Below are positions 7,701-14,762 of a DNA stretch of 34,630 nucleotides, in pieces (the first letter of the stretch is position 1; each line of letters starts with the position of its first letter). The position numbers and the translations under genes were made by a program. The stretch spans positions 1 to 34,630 of the IMG/VR virus record IMGVR_UViG_3300042691_030759; one strand, given 5' to 3'. The notes beneath the pieces are model-generated. The model was not told the DNA's origin. It ran no database searches and saw nothing but the letters and a program-made list of their open reading frames with translations. The stretch is from a virus.

Positions 7701-10147
7701 TTTCTTTTACTCCTGACCAAAACGCATTTAGTTCATTTACCAATAATGTTGTAAAATATTACAACTCTACAGATAAGTCTAGAGCTAATAGTAAAGCATA
7801 TTCTGATGACGTTTCCACTTTATCACAATTTACCTTACCTGTTGGTGTTTATAGTGACATAGCGTGTAATGGGTCTGAATTAGGTAAAAGCACAATAGGG
7901 TTTCAGTATGGACAAGCGGTGGTCACTGCACCAACAACACAACCTTTTTATGAGTGGTTTGGGATTACATCTCCTTATGATTTCGCAAATAATAATGATG
8001 CCACTGCATATTTGGCTAGTTATATACCTAATAATAATAGTTGTTATGGAGCATTCTCATCACCATGTTCAAATGGTAACGTTGGTGCTTGTGAAAACTA
8101 CGCAACATTTGTGCCTTACTATAAAGCAACACCTAATTTACAAGTAGGTGATATAATATATACTGATTCGGCACTTACAACACCACTACAAGGTCAGTTG
8201 AGAAGTTTTGGTGGGTATAGATGGTGGTCAATGTCATACCAAAGTTTAGATCAAAGTGGTAATTTGACTTGGCAATATACAGTAGCAATTGAAGTAGACT
8301 CAAACGGAGTAGTTTTAGATTATCAAGTATGTTCAGGGTCATGGGTTGGCCAACAAACAATATCTACTTGTACAACTACACCACAAGGTAATATAGAAGG
8401 AGGGACTTTGTTGGCGGGTGAAGCGATACAAAACACATATATGCCAAATGACCCATTATTAAGAAATGATAGAGTTTTTTCACCAGCCTATCACATAGAC
8501 TTTATAAATGACGTAACAATTAGTGACCATGAAAGATTAATTCTAAGAAGTGATAGATTACCTACATCAGACACTACCGAGGTTTCAGGAAACACATCCT
8601 TCAGTTTACATTTAAATGATAGGTTTTCAATGTATTTAATTGGTCCTGATGGTGGAACGACTATAATTCCATCTATTCTTTTAGAGGCCACAGACACAAC
8701 AAACAACGCACAAGATTTAACAGGTGATACAAGTAACGCATATACAGATGCTATTATTAATACATTAACATGTGAGGGAATGGTACCTATTACGTGTTAT
8801 TCTGGAAGTGGAAACAACTTTGGAGTTGAAACACCATGTTTTGACACCATAGATAACACATTGGGTCAAAGTACTGATGCTAGAGTTGACGGGGGATGTT
8901 ATTTTTTTGTTGATAAACCATTGATAATTTCAATACCTAATGACATTAGGTACTTTAGAGAATGGAGATCTAGATTTAGAGTAACATACGCAGCATGTAG
9001 AGGAGTTTTCTCACAAGTTTTTCAAAATAATTGGTTAAACGGGTCTCTTTATATGTTTTCATTTAAAAAACAAACAATTTTTAACGTTCAAGGACAACCA
9101 AAAAAATATAAATTTTGCGGTACTGTCGATACCATATTTAGAGAAGGACAAGGTACCATTTTTTATACTGAAGGAACTACTAACTCATTATTTTATAGAT
9201 CCGCACCTTATAATGGGAATACTGATAAATTCGTAGGTCAAGTACCTGAGTATCAACCATTTGGATTTGGTGGGTATGTTGGTGTACCATTTGGTGCTAA
9301 CAACGATAGAAACCTATTTTTCCCAACCACAATTATGGATTTAGGACCAAGAGATTTATATACGAAAGAAATTTGTTCTAACCCTAATTTTGAAGGTTAT
9401 CTAATGAATGGTTTAAAAAGTACAACATATAATGATCAAGGAGATATATTACAATTGGCGATACTTTCAAGATTTGTTAATAAAAATTATTGGTTACAAG
9501 TTTTAGGATTGGGGGATAAATCTGTTAACAGATTTTTTTCTAGAAGTGGAGACAGATTAGATGGGGATATTACTCAAATGTTTAGTATTAATTCGGAATT
9601 CGGAGTTATACCTTTTGGTGATGAAGAATATGATGATAATGATTTATACGTTCAGGGTGGTAATTTTGAAAGTTTAATGGGTATTTTCTTTTCTTCAGAT
9701 ACTGTAAGTAGAAACATTTTAACACCTGGAGTACAAACGTTTTCATTGACCCCACCATTACTAAATTATTTTGGTTATACAAAAACACAAGAAGTCCCTA
9801 TGTATCTTTGGACTTCAAACCCAACAGCGGGGCAACAAACCATTTTTGGTACCGATAATAATGAATGGTATACAAATGTAATTACAGCAAACAATGCTTT
9901 TTATTCTAACAAATACCAATCAATGAGTTTCCAATACGCACCAACATCCAGGTATTTTAATACAACACCAACAGGTCAAAAAGGATATATATTTAATTCA
10001 GATGTAAATGGTAACAATGATGCCAATTGGACAGGTACTATAGAAACAGGAGACAGTTTTGTTGTTGGAGCACCATTTCATTTTTATTTTGGTTTATATA
10101 AAGGTAAAACCGCAATTAATAAATTTATAACAAAATATATTGAATAA
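4775..10147 (+). CDS. Giant virion/baseplate protein with carboxypeptidase-regulatory-like N-terminal domain and hydrophobic segment
   Basis: A 1790-residue protein I do not recognise as a named family. By position after gp25-gp6 it could replace T4 gp7 (1032 residues), but no direct similarity is claimed. Residues 49-73 (YGVVAGRVIVNGG then VPNANVSIFIP) and 142-171 (KFTAKTNDSGDFMIIGVPLG) together resemble a carboxypeptidase-regulatory-like beta-sandwich split by an insertion of about 70 residues. Residues 487-534 form an almost uninterrupted hydrophobic stretch (FFLMMFLITIVSLLVPTIIT, then ILHVLALIYPIIRLLINFII and on), long enough for two membrane helices and odd for a baseplate protein. A cysteine cluster follows (PDCEACPC, about 587-594). 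The rest is Asn/Thr/Gly-rich and probably beta-structured. The next gene starts 7 bases downstream. Confidence 0.85.
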   Translation: MSKSYRLRTKVGVDRNIRININQDFDFLEILSLKLRQSDVYNRFCADYGVVAGRVIVNGGYGVPNANVSIFIPLDQIDENDPVISTLYPYKKPSDKNEDGYRYNLLPYKQTYGGHTPTGTFPTKEDVLTRTEVLEVYEKYYKFTAKTNDSGDFMIIGVPLGVQTIVMDLDLSDMGCFSLKPSDLVRVGLGTPEQFNGEGFKSSSDLDSLPQIVSFNKDIDVTAFWGEEDLCNIGITRTDFDLRDVGVEIKPQAIFMGSIFSTSDEDFLRTNCKPKKNTGNFCNLETGPGKILSIRQTIKNDINGQPVLEQHSLPNGGKVIDEDGTWLVEVPMNLDYVTTNEFGEQVISNDPSIGIPTKGKYRFRIQYQNENPENNVIERADYLVPNIREYGWTNTGKYEDVDTNLQLKSYAFSLDWNEYADPQAAINCEDYFYEFNFNKVYTIANFIDRFKWGYNRSRHLGIKEIDSNSCNQINKLPVNDGVRNFDLIFFLMMFLITIVSLLVPTIITILHVLALIYPIIRLLINFIISFINLIYDTLCSISNLEIAGWKPFKGLSKFCTKPPIEPLSKENPFKRISLPMLSYPDCEACPCTEVDLDAGQSTTEESLIQISNSNVSPLANTNSVISYGFSIGDDQNVNNGLRQTIAGYQFVSSIDATGFIDLDPKLSKLPIAEVPRQGGGFKYLGYDVTLSQSLNMANFRERYFENVNIIKTTIKNTNPTTNTVEISDPFYDSIMVIVCDQGTISNIPVGSLLSFHDVTKINDPNITGGTINQFNTRRITGSTDYNLQNLVTKQVKYVDINGTEVTANVKLNLTTNGDEYKFVAGNEYFQVITGDSIFNYTGSTNLGSPDSLLNKYIFNKTQRFCYNEITGPGGQQCDTVTSIKEYLDHQALEILFLVRGVDPYTQKQKINYDLSKLFGFNFGTGPQIEGDYYLNIPIQKNIDNLLNNSTWRNDYKTPESHQVTDNLNVSLFHKSFSFTPDQNAFSSFTNNVVKYYNSTDKSRANSKAYSDDVSTLSQFTLPVGVYSDIACNGSELGKSTIGFQYGQAVVTAPTTQPFYEWFGITSPYDFANNNDATAYLASYIPNNNSCYGAFSSPCSNGNVGACENYATFVPYYKATPNLQVGDIIYTDSALTTPLQGQLRSFGGYRWWSMSYQSLDQSGNLTWQYTVAIEVDSNGVVLDYQVCSGSWVGQQTISTCTTTPQGNIEGGTLLAGEAIQNTYMPNDPLLRNDRVFSPAYHIDFINDVTISDHERLILRSDRLPTSDTTEVSGNTSFSLHLNDRFSMYLIGPDGGTTIIPSILLEATDTTNNAQDLTGDTSNAYTDAIINTLTCEGMVPITCYSGSGNNFGVETPCFDTIDNTLGQSTDARVDGGCYFFVDKPLIISIPNDIRYFREWRSRFRVTYAACRGVFSQVFQNNWLNGSLYMFSFKKQTIFNVQGQPKKYKFCGTVDTIFREGQGTIFYTEGTTNSLFYRSAPYNGNTDKFVGQVPEYQPFGFGGYVGVPFGANNDRNLFFPTTIMDLGPRDLYTKEICSNPNFEGYLMNGLKSTTYNDQGDILQLAILSRFVNKNYWLQVLGLGDKSVNRFFSRSGDRLDGDITQMFSINSEFGVIPFGDEEYDDNDLYVQGGNFESLMGIFFSSDTVSRNILTPGVQTFSLTPPLLNYFGYTKTQEVPMYLWTSNPTAGQQTIFGTDNNEWYTNVITANNAFYSNKYQSMSFQYAPTSRYFNTTPTGQKGYIFNSDVNGNNDANWTGTIETGDSFVVGAPFHFYFGLYKGKTAINKFITKYIE

Positions 10148-10154
10148 TTAGGTT

Positions 10155-11894
10155 ATGAGAGAAGATGAAAAAAGAATAGTCTTGGGATCTAAAAGATTTG
10201 TGACAAACACAGATAATCCTGTTTGGTTACAAGTACCTTTAGTTGGTGAAATTAGAGACATGGTAGAAGGGGACAGAACTATTCTTATTAACCAACAAAC
10301 ACAATTTGAAGAAGAAAGACAAGAAAGCACAATATTTAGAATTTCAGGTAAAATAGTAAATTTATTTGATAATGTATTGAGTGGTTATACACAATACGCA
10401 CCATATAAAAATTCTTTATATTATACAAATAATGTAAACAATGCTATATCTAACGTTATTAATCCAAACTCAGCTTGGGAAGGATATCCACAATTTTATG
10501 AGTTTACTTTTTTTAGAGAAGTAGGTATTGATGGTCATGTACCATTTGTTGGTAAAAGTGCGTCTTCATATAATTGGATGACATATGTTTCATACCCTTT
10601 CAGTAGCGACACAACTCAAAAGATGTCTTGGACAAGTGAACAATTTGGAGTAACAAATACAAATTTTACTGTTTCTGACGGAATTCCATTTGTTATCGAT
10701 AATGGAACCTTAAATGGAAAGGAACTTGTTTATTTTTATTGTGCAACTAACCACAATCTAAAAATAGGTAATTTTATTGAAATAAATTTACCATTACAAC
10801 CGAATGGAATTTCAAATAAAAAAATATTTCAAGTATATTCTTTAGGTGATGGGTCATATGGTACTGAAAAATATGTTTTTACTATTTTTAATATGAAATT
10901 TCCACAAAATGAAACACAAGTAGGTACATACGGCAATTTTAAAAGAATAATTAATATTGATAATAGTGGAGAAACAAAATCAAGATATTATATAAGACTA
11001 CACAAAACGTTAACAGATATAAAAGATTTTAATGTTTTTAAGGCTGGATTTGATAAAAATGCGTTTATCGCAAAATCAAAAATAGAATATTCGGCATTGA
11101 CCCCAAATAACGTACAAAGAGTTTCTATAAAAGAGGATAATCAAAACTATTCTTTTAGTTTTTCTAAAGACGTAGACATAAGTGAATTAATAGATAATAA
11201 TGGAAAACCACTAACAGAATTGTTTTTAACAATAATTAATAGAGGATACATGGGGTATTTTAATCCACCGGCAACAACACAAACAGGAACACCAACAGGA
11301 TTAGATATTGGATGGGGATTTAATTTTTTAAAGAATGATAATGATACTTGGTGGGATCACACATCAACATTAAATAAAGATGAGTTACCATTATCAAGCT
11401 ACAATGTAAATTCACAAAATTTCTATTATAATGAATCATTACCTCAAGGATCAGTAATAAAAGGTGATTTTTGTGAATATAATGATTTTGAACAAGTAGA
11501 ATATCTATTATCTCCTTGTGTGCATAAATATTCATTTAATCCTACACTATTGTGGGACTCATCACCAGTAACATACCCTAGTGGATATTTTTATAACCCA
11601 CATCACGGAATTAAGATTAGAGTTTTTAGTGACTATATTGAATCGGCACCAAAAAAAGATGCCGATGGTGTACCAGACTATGCTTGGTTTTCTGAAATAG
11701 ACCAAACTTTTTATTGGAAAGATCTGTATAGCTATGGTTTTATTGATGGTGAGGGTAATGGGGTTGATTATCCATTTATAAACGGATCCCATACAATATT
11801 TAATTTACTCTTATTTAAACAGTACCCATCGAAAAGAAACGTATTTGTAGAGACAACACAAATAAACACAATTCAAACTGATAACTGTGAGTAA
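10155..11894 (+). CDS. Virion structural protein (baseplate region), unknown family
   Basis: A 579-residue protein with no signal peptide or membrane segment, starting 7 bases after the giant protein. The N-terminus (MREDEKRIVLGSKRFVTNTD, then WLQVPLVGEIRDMVEGDRT) is charged, with a beta-rich body. The C-terminal part has WKDLYSYGFIDGEGNGVDYP followed by FINGSHTIFNLLLF (about residues 524-557), a segment I associate only loosely with uncharacterised large-phage structural proteins. Position and composition (rich in Asn, Phe, Tyr) imply a tail or baseplate part, possibly a wedge or peripheral subunit. No enzymatic motif was found. Its last 8 bases overlap the start of the next gene, so the two are translationally coupled. 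Confidence 0.78.
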   Translation: MREDEKRIVLGSKRFVTNTDNPVWLQVPLVGEIRDMVEGDRTILINQQTQFEEERQESTIFRISGKIVNLFDNVLSGYTQYAPYKNSLYYTNNVNNAISNVINPNSAWEGYPQFYEFTFFREVGIDGHVPFVGKSASSYNWMTYVSYPFSSDTTQKMSWTSEQFGVTNTNFTVSDGIPFVIDNGTLNGKELVYFYCATNHNLKIGNFIEINLPLQPNGISNKKIFQVYSLGDGSYGTEKYVFTIFNMKFPQNETQVGTYGNFKRIINIDNSGETKSRYYIRLHKTLTDIKDFNVFKAGFDKNAFIAKSKIEYSALTPNNVQRVSIKEDNQNYSFSFSKDVDISELIDNNGKPLTELFLTIINRGYMGYFNPPATTQTGTPTGLDIGWGFNFLKNDNDTWWDHTSTLNKDELPLSSYNVNSQNFYYNESLPQGSVIKGDFCEYNDFEQVEYLLSPCVHKYSFNPTLLWDSSPVTYPSGYFYNPHHGIKIRVFSDYIESAPKKDADGVPDYAWFSEIDQTFYWKDLYSYGFIDGEGNGVDYPFINGSHTIFNLLLFKQYPSKRNVFVETTQINTIQTDNCE

Positions 11895-12738
11895 TTATAG
11901 GATAACATATAACGGAAATGATAAATTTATTAATATCCCTGTGGAAATAAAATTTGATATGGTTGGTAGAGATGAAGGGGTTGATGTAATACAGGAAGAA
12001 ATAAAAAAACAAGCAACAAACAGAATAACTGATTTTGAAGTCACAAGATTTTCTCATTCTAATTGGGACAACGACGTTAATAAAAGCGAAATAAATTACC
12101 AATTTAATTTTTTTAATTTTCAAGGACAAACAGATTTTTTAATTAACCCACCACAACAAAATCAGTGGTTAGATGACTACCAGTATGCGGGGTTTTTAGA
12201 TGAAGAAATTTACTATTTTGCGAATTCATTTAAAAAAAGTTTTTTTAAAATGGATTTTTACGATAAAAAAGGTAGCGAAAATCAAAAAATTCTTTTTACT
12301 GTTATTTTACCAACACAACAAGGAATTAAAGAACCTGGAATATTATTTAACAACCCAAATTTACAAGTACAGGTTAAAAAACCATATATGATTTTAGATT
12401 ATATTGGATCAGATAAAGAAGGATTTTTCTTATATTGGTTAAAAAATCAATCATATATTTCTCAAAATGAGATGTACATGAGTTGTAAATTTTTTAATGC
12501 AAAAACAGGACAATTTGTTAGAATGATGAACAAACCACAAAGTGATTTTACGGGACCCGACGTTTACGATTTTAATAAAGAGTTATATTTTTATTATAAG
12601 GTGGTCATGGATTATGATAATTTTGATTATAAGGTTTTTTTAGAACAACAAATAACCCAACAAGTTTTAATACCTTTAAGAGTGGGTGAGGGGACAACAA
12701 ACCCAATAAAATGGTACGAATACGTTAATCCAATATGA
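11887..12738 (+). CDS. Virion structural protein (baseplate region), GTG start
   Basis: A 283-residue protein read from a GTG at 11887, inside the last codons of the preceding gene; this gives MSNYRITYNGNDKFINIPVE. The next Met is at Asp-Met of FDMVGRD about 25 codons in and would cut off a well-formed beta-strand, so GTG is preferred. The protein is rich in aromatics, Lys and Gln (INYQFNFFNFQGQTDFLI, and NQWLDDYQYAGFLDEEIYYF near residue 95), without a known domain. Its stop overlaps the next start as ATGA. A structural role is inferred from the tightly coupled neighbours on both sides. Confidence 0.73.
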   Translation: MSNYRITYNGNDKFINIPVEIKFDMVGRDEGVDVIQEEIKKQATNRITDFEVTRFSHSNWDNDVNKSEINYQFNFFNFQGQTDFLINPPQQNQWLDDYQYAGFLDEEIYYFANSFKKSFFKMDFYDKKGSENQKILFTVILPTQQGIKEPGILFNNPNLQVQVKKPYMILDYIGSDKEGFFLYWLKNQSYISQNEMYMSCKFFNAKTGQFVRMMNKPQSDFTGPDVYDFNKELYFYYKVVMDYDNFDYKVFLEQQITQQVLIPLRVGEGTTNPIKWYEYVNPI

Positions 12739-13820
12739 TTGAAAAAAAAATATATTATAGAATTTCACCTGAAGTTCTTAAAGGTGATGTACTTACTAAA
12801 TCATTTAGTGGAGAAACCAATGTTAATCTATTTGGATCTTACACAGGTATGACATATATTTTAAGTGGTGGTACAGGAGGGACATCTTTACTGACCGGAC
12901 TTACAATACCTATTTTACTAACCCAAACATATAATGATGTTGGTGTGTATAATGTTTTTGATGGTCTAATAACACAAAAAGATGTCATCACTAATTTTAT
13001 ATTATCAGCATATAATCAAAATAATTTATATCAAGTCAGACTTTATAATACTTCTGAGAATGAAAAAAAGAGTTTTTTAAAAATTTCTAACCATTTTGTT
13101 GATTGGGGGGATGGTACTCCTGTAGAATCAGTAAGTAAAACAAAAAATCACACATATTCATATAATGGTGAATTTGTTATTAGTTTTTCAGGTTTCAATA
13201 CTTTTGGTTTAACTGTAATACAAAAGAAAATTTCCATACCATTAAGTGGAGTAACAGTTAATAACCCAAACGGAACCATTACTTATACACCAATAGGAGG
13301 AAATTGGCCATCATCAACAACTGTTTTAGACACAATATTTCAAGGGGATAATAATAATCAAGTTTCGGCACAAACCTCAGATAATTTTGTTAACGTACCA
13401 TTTAACATCTCAGGATTTACTAATTCAAAACTTAATGAATTAAAAAGGTATGGAAGTACTAAATTTTCAATAGGGTATCAATTTTTTAAAAATAATAATT
13501 TTTATGGTCAAATAGATTCTATATCACCTGACTATACCGCATATACTATAAATAATATTAATTATATTGATTTACCTAATGGAAAAACTTTTTATGTTGT
13601 TAGTACATCTGGTATTACTAATGATATGATAGTTTCTTCGGCGATAACAAAAAATGAATATTTATTAGATTTTGTTATGGACCCAGAAATACAATCAGAT
13701 GTTTTTATTGAAAGAGGTAAATATTCTGTATTTGAATCGCTACAAAGATTAGGGGAAGTTGATAATACAGGAGATTTAACTACCTATGGTTATGGATATT
13801 TCAAAATTAATAAAACATAA
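12735..13820 (+). CDS. Virion protein with PKD-like domain
   Basis: A 361-residue protein whose ATG overlaps the preceding stop by 4 bases (ATGA). Residues about 115-165 form a PKD-type immunoglobulin-like fold: NHFVDWGDGTPVES, then KNHTYSYNGEFVISFSG, that is the WGDG turn, the H-Y pair and the 'G.y.v..' strand. PKD folds in virion proteins usually act as spacers or carbohydrate-binding decorations. The N-terminal part is Gly/Thr-rich (SGGTGGTSLLTGL) and the C-terminal part contains FERGKYSVFESLQRLGEV-like sequence (here starting VFIERGKYS) with a tail ending YGYGYFKINKT. It belongs to the 4775-13820 co-translated set. The exact role is unknown. Confidence 0.78.
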   Translation: MIEKKIYYRISPEVLKGDVLTKSFSGETNVNLFGSYTGMTYILSGGTGGTSLLTGLTIPILLTQTYNDVGVYNVFDGLITQKDVITNFILSAYNQNNLYQVRLYNTSENEKKSFLKISNHFVDWGDGTPVESVSKTKNHTYSYNGEFVISFSGFNTFGLTVIQKKISIPLSGVTVNNPNGTITYTPIGGNWPSSTTVLDTIFQGDNNNQVSAQTSDNFVNVPFNISGFTNSKLNELKRYGSTKFSIGYQFFKNNNFYGQIDSISPDYTAYTINNINYIDLPNGKTFYVVSTSGITNDMIVSSAITKNEYLLDFVMDPEIQSDVFIERGKYSVFESLQRLGEVDNTGDLTTYGYGYFKINKT

Positions 13821-13835
13821 AAAAGATGGATAAAC

Positions 13836-13842
13836 TATTTAT
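13836..13842 (+). promoter_or_regulatory. TATTTAT leader motif, 11 bases before ATG 13854
   Basis: The motif here is part of the 13-mer TATTTATAAAATA, which recurs exactly at 21761 and 31586, each time just before a start codon. Candidate promoter or translation signal. Confidence 0.48.
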
Positions 13843-13853
13843 AAAATAAAAAA

Positions 13854-14762
13854 ATGGCTTTAGGTACATATGGAACAGTAAGACCCGCAGACGTTTCTCC
13901 GGAAGATGTTGATATAATATTACATTATACAGAATCAAGAGACGCAACTAATAATTTTATACTTAAAAAATTAAATTCAAGAACAATATTAACCCCTTAT
14001 TTTAATAATACGGATACTGGTGGAAATGATGGTGTTGAAATATTGGGCGGACTTTATAATTTAAAATTACCGGCAAGTGAATTTAATAAAATAGGTGTTT
14101 ATACTTTATATATTAGACCCGCGGAAGTAAGAACAGTAATTTCAGATTGTGGAGTCTTATCCGCATTACCTAATGTGAAGGGTATTATAATAGATATTAA
14201 TAATGTGCCCCAGCTATACCGAAATAAATTTACCAACCAAGGTCTTGTAGGGTATAGAGTTGAATATTTAAATACTGACGGAAGTAAAATACAAAATTTT
14301 TATAGATTAATCACTTCATCATTTTTTTGTGAACCCGTAGTTACAGACCAAACAAACAGTAATCAAAAAAGTATAAGATATAGATATGTTGACGGAGGGA
14401 GCGACTTAATTTTTTGTACACTATCACCATCAACTGCGCCGACAAATAAACCGACCGCAACACCATATATCGGACAACCAAACCAAAATATAATTATAAC
14501 AAATACATTTTTTAATCCGTTGACCATTGACATACAAATGGCCGAACATGATTTAGACACAATTGCAATTGCTCTTTACGGTAATCAAACTAAAAGTATT
14601 GAAGATGGTATTTACACACTTTATGATAGTGCCGGTAATATATACAAACAATATAACTTATTTGAAATCAGAGACAACTTCAATGAACTTCTTTATGAGG
14701 TTAGACAAGATAGAGGTGGTAATATTGATTTTAGTAAAAACTTCATAAATATTATAAGTTAA
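13854..14762 (+). CDS. Virion structural protein, unknown family
   Basis: A 302-residue protein with no recognised domain. It starts MALGTYGTVRPADVSPEDVD and then ILHYTESRD, continues with beta-rich sequence (LGGLYNLKLPASEFNKIGVY, residues about 64-83), and has a Thr/Pro/Ala patch (SPSTAPTNKPTATPYIGQP, about 190-208) that looks like a linker. The C-terminal half (MAEHDLDTIAIALYGNQTKS, then EDGIYTLYDSAGNIYKQYNL) may form a separate small domain. No signal peptide or membrane helix is seen. Its stop overlaps the next start (TAATG), tying it to the 991-residue tail protein; with that partner it probably forms part of the baseplate or the fibre attachment zone. The role is inferred from position. 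Confidence 0.75.
   Translation: MALGTYGTVRPADVSPEDVDIILHYTESRDATNNFILKKLNSRTILTPYFNNTDTGGNDGVEILGGLYNLKLPASEFNKIGVYTLYIRPAEVRTVISDCGVLSALPNVKGIIIDINNVPQLYRNKFTNQGLVGYRVEYLNTDGSKIQNFYRLITSSFFCEPVVTDQTNSNQKSIRYRYVDGGSDLIFCTLSPSTAPTNKPTATPYIGQPNQNIIITNTFFNPLTIDIQMAEHDLDTIAIALYGNQTKSIEDGIYTLYDSAGNIYKQYNLFEIRDNFNELLYEVRQDRGGNIDFSKNFINIIS

Noticed and set aside
7908-8147. Plus-strand frame of 79 codons inside the 1790-residue gene
   Set aside because: Low-complexity Leu/His/Met-rich shadow of the real frame, with no independent leader.
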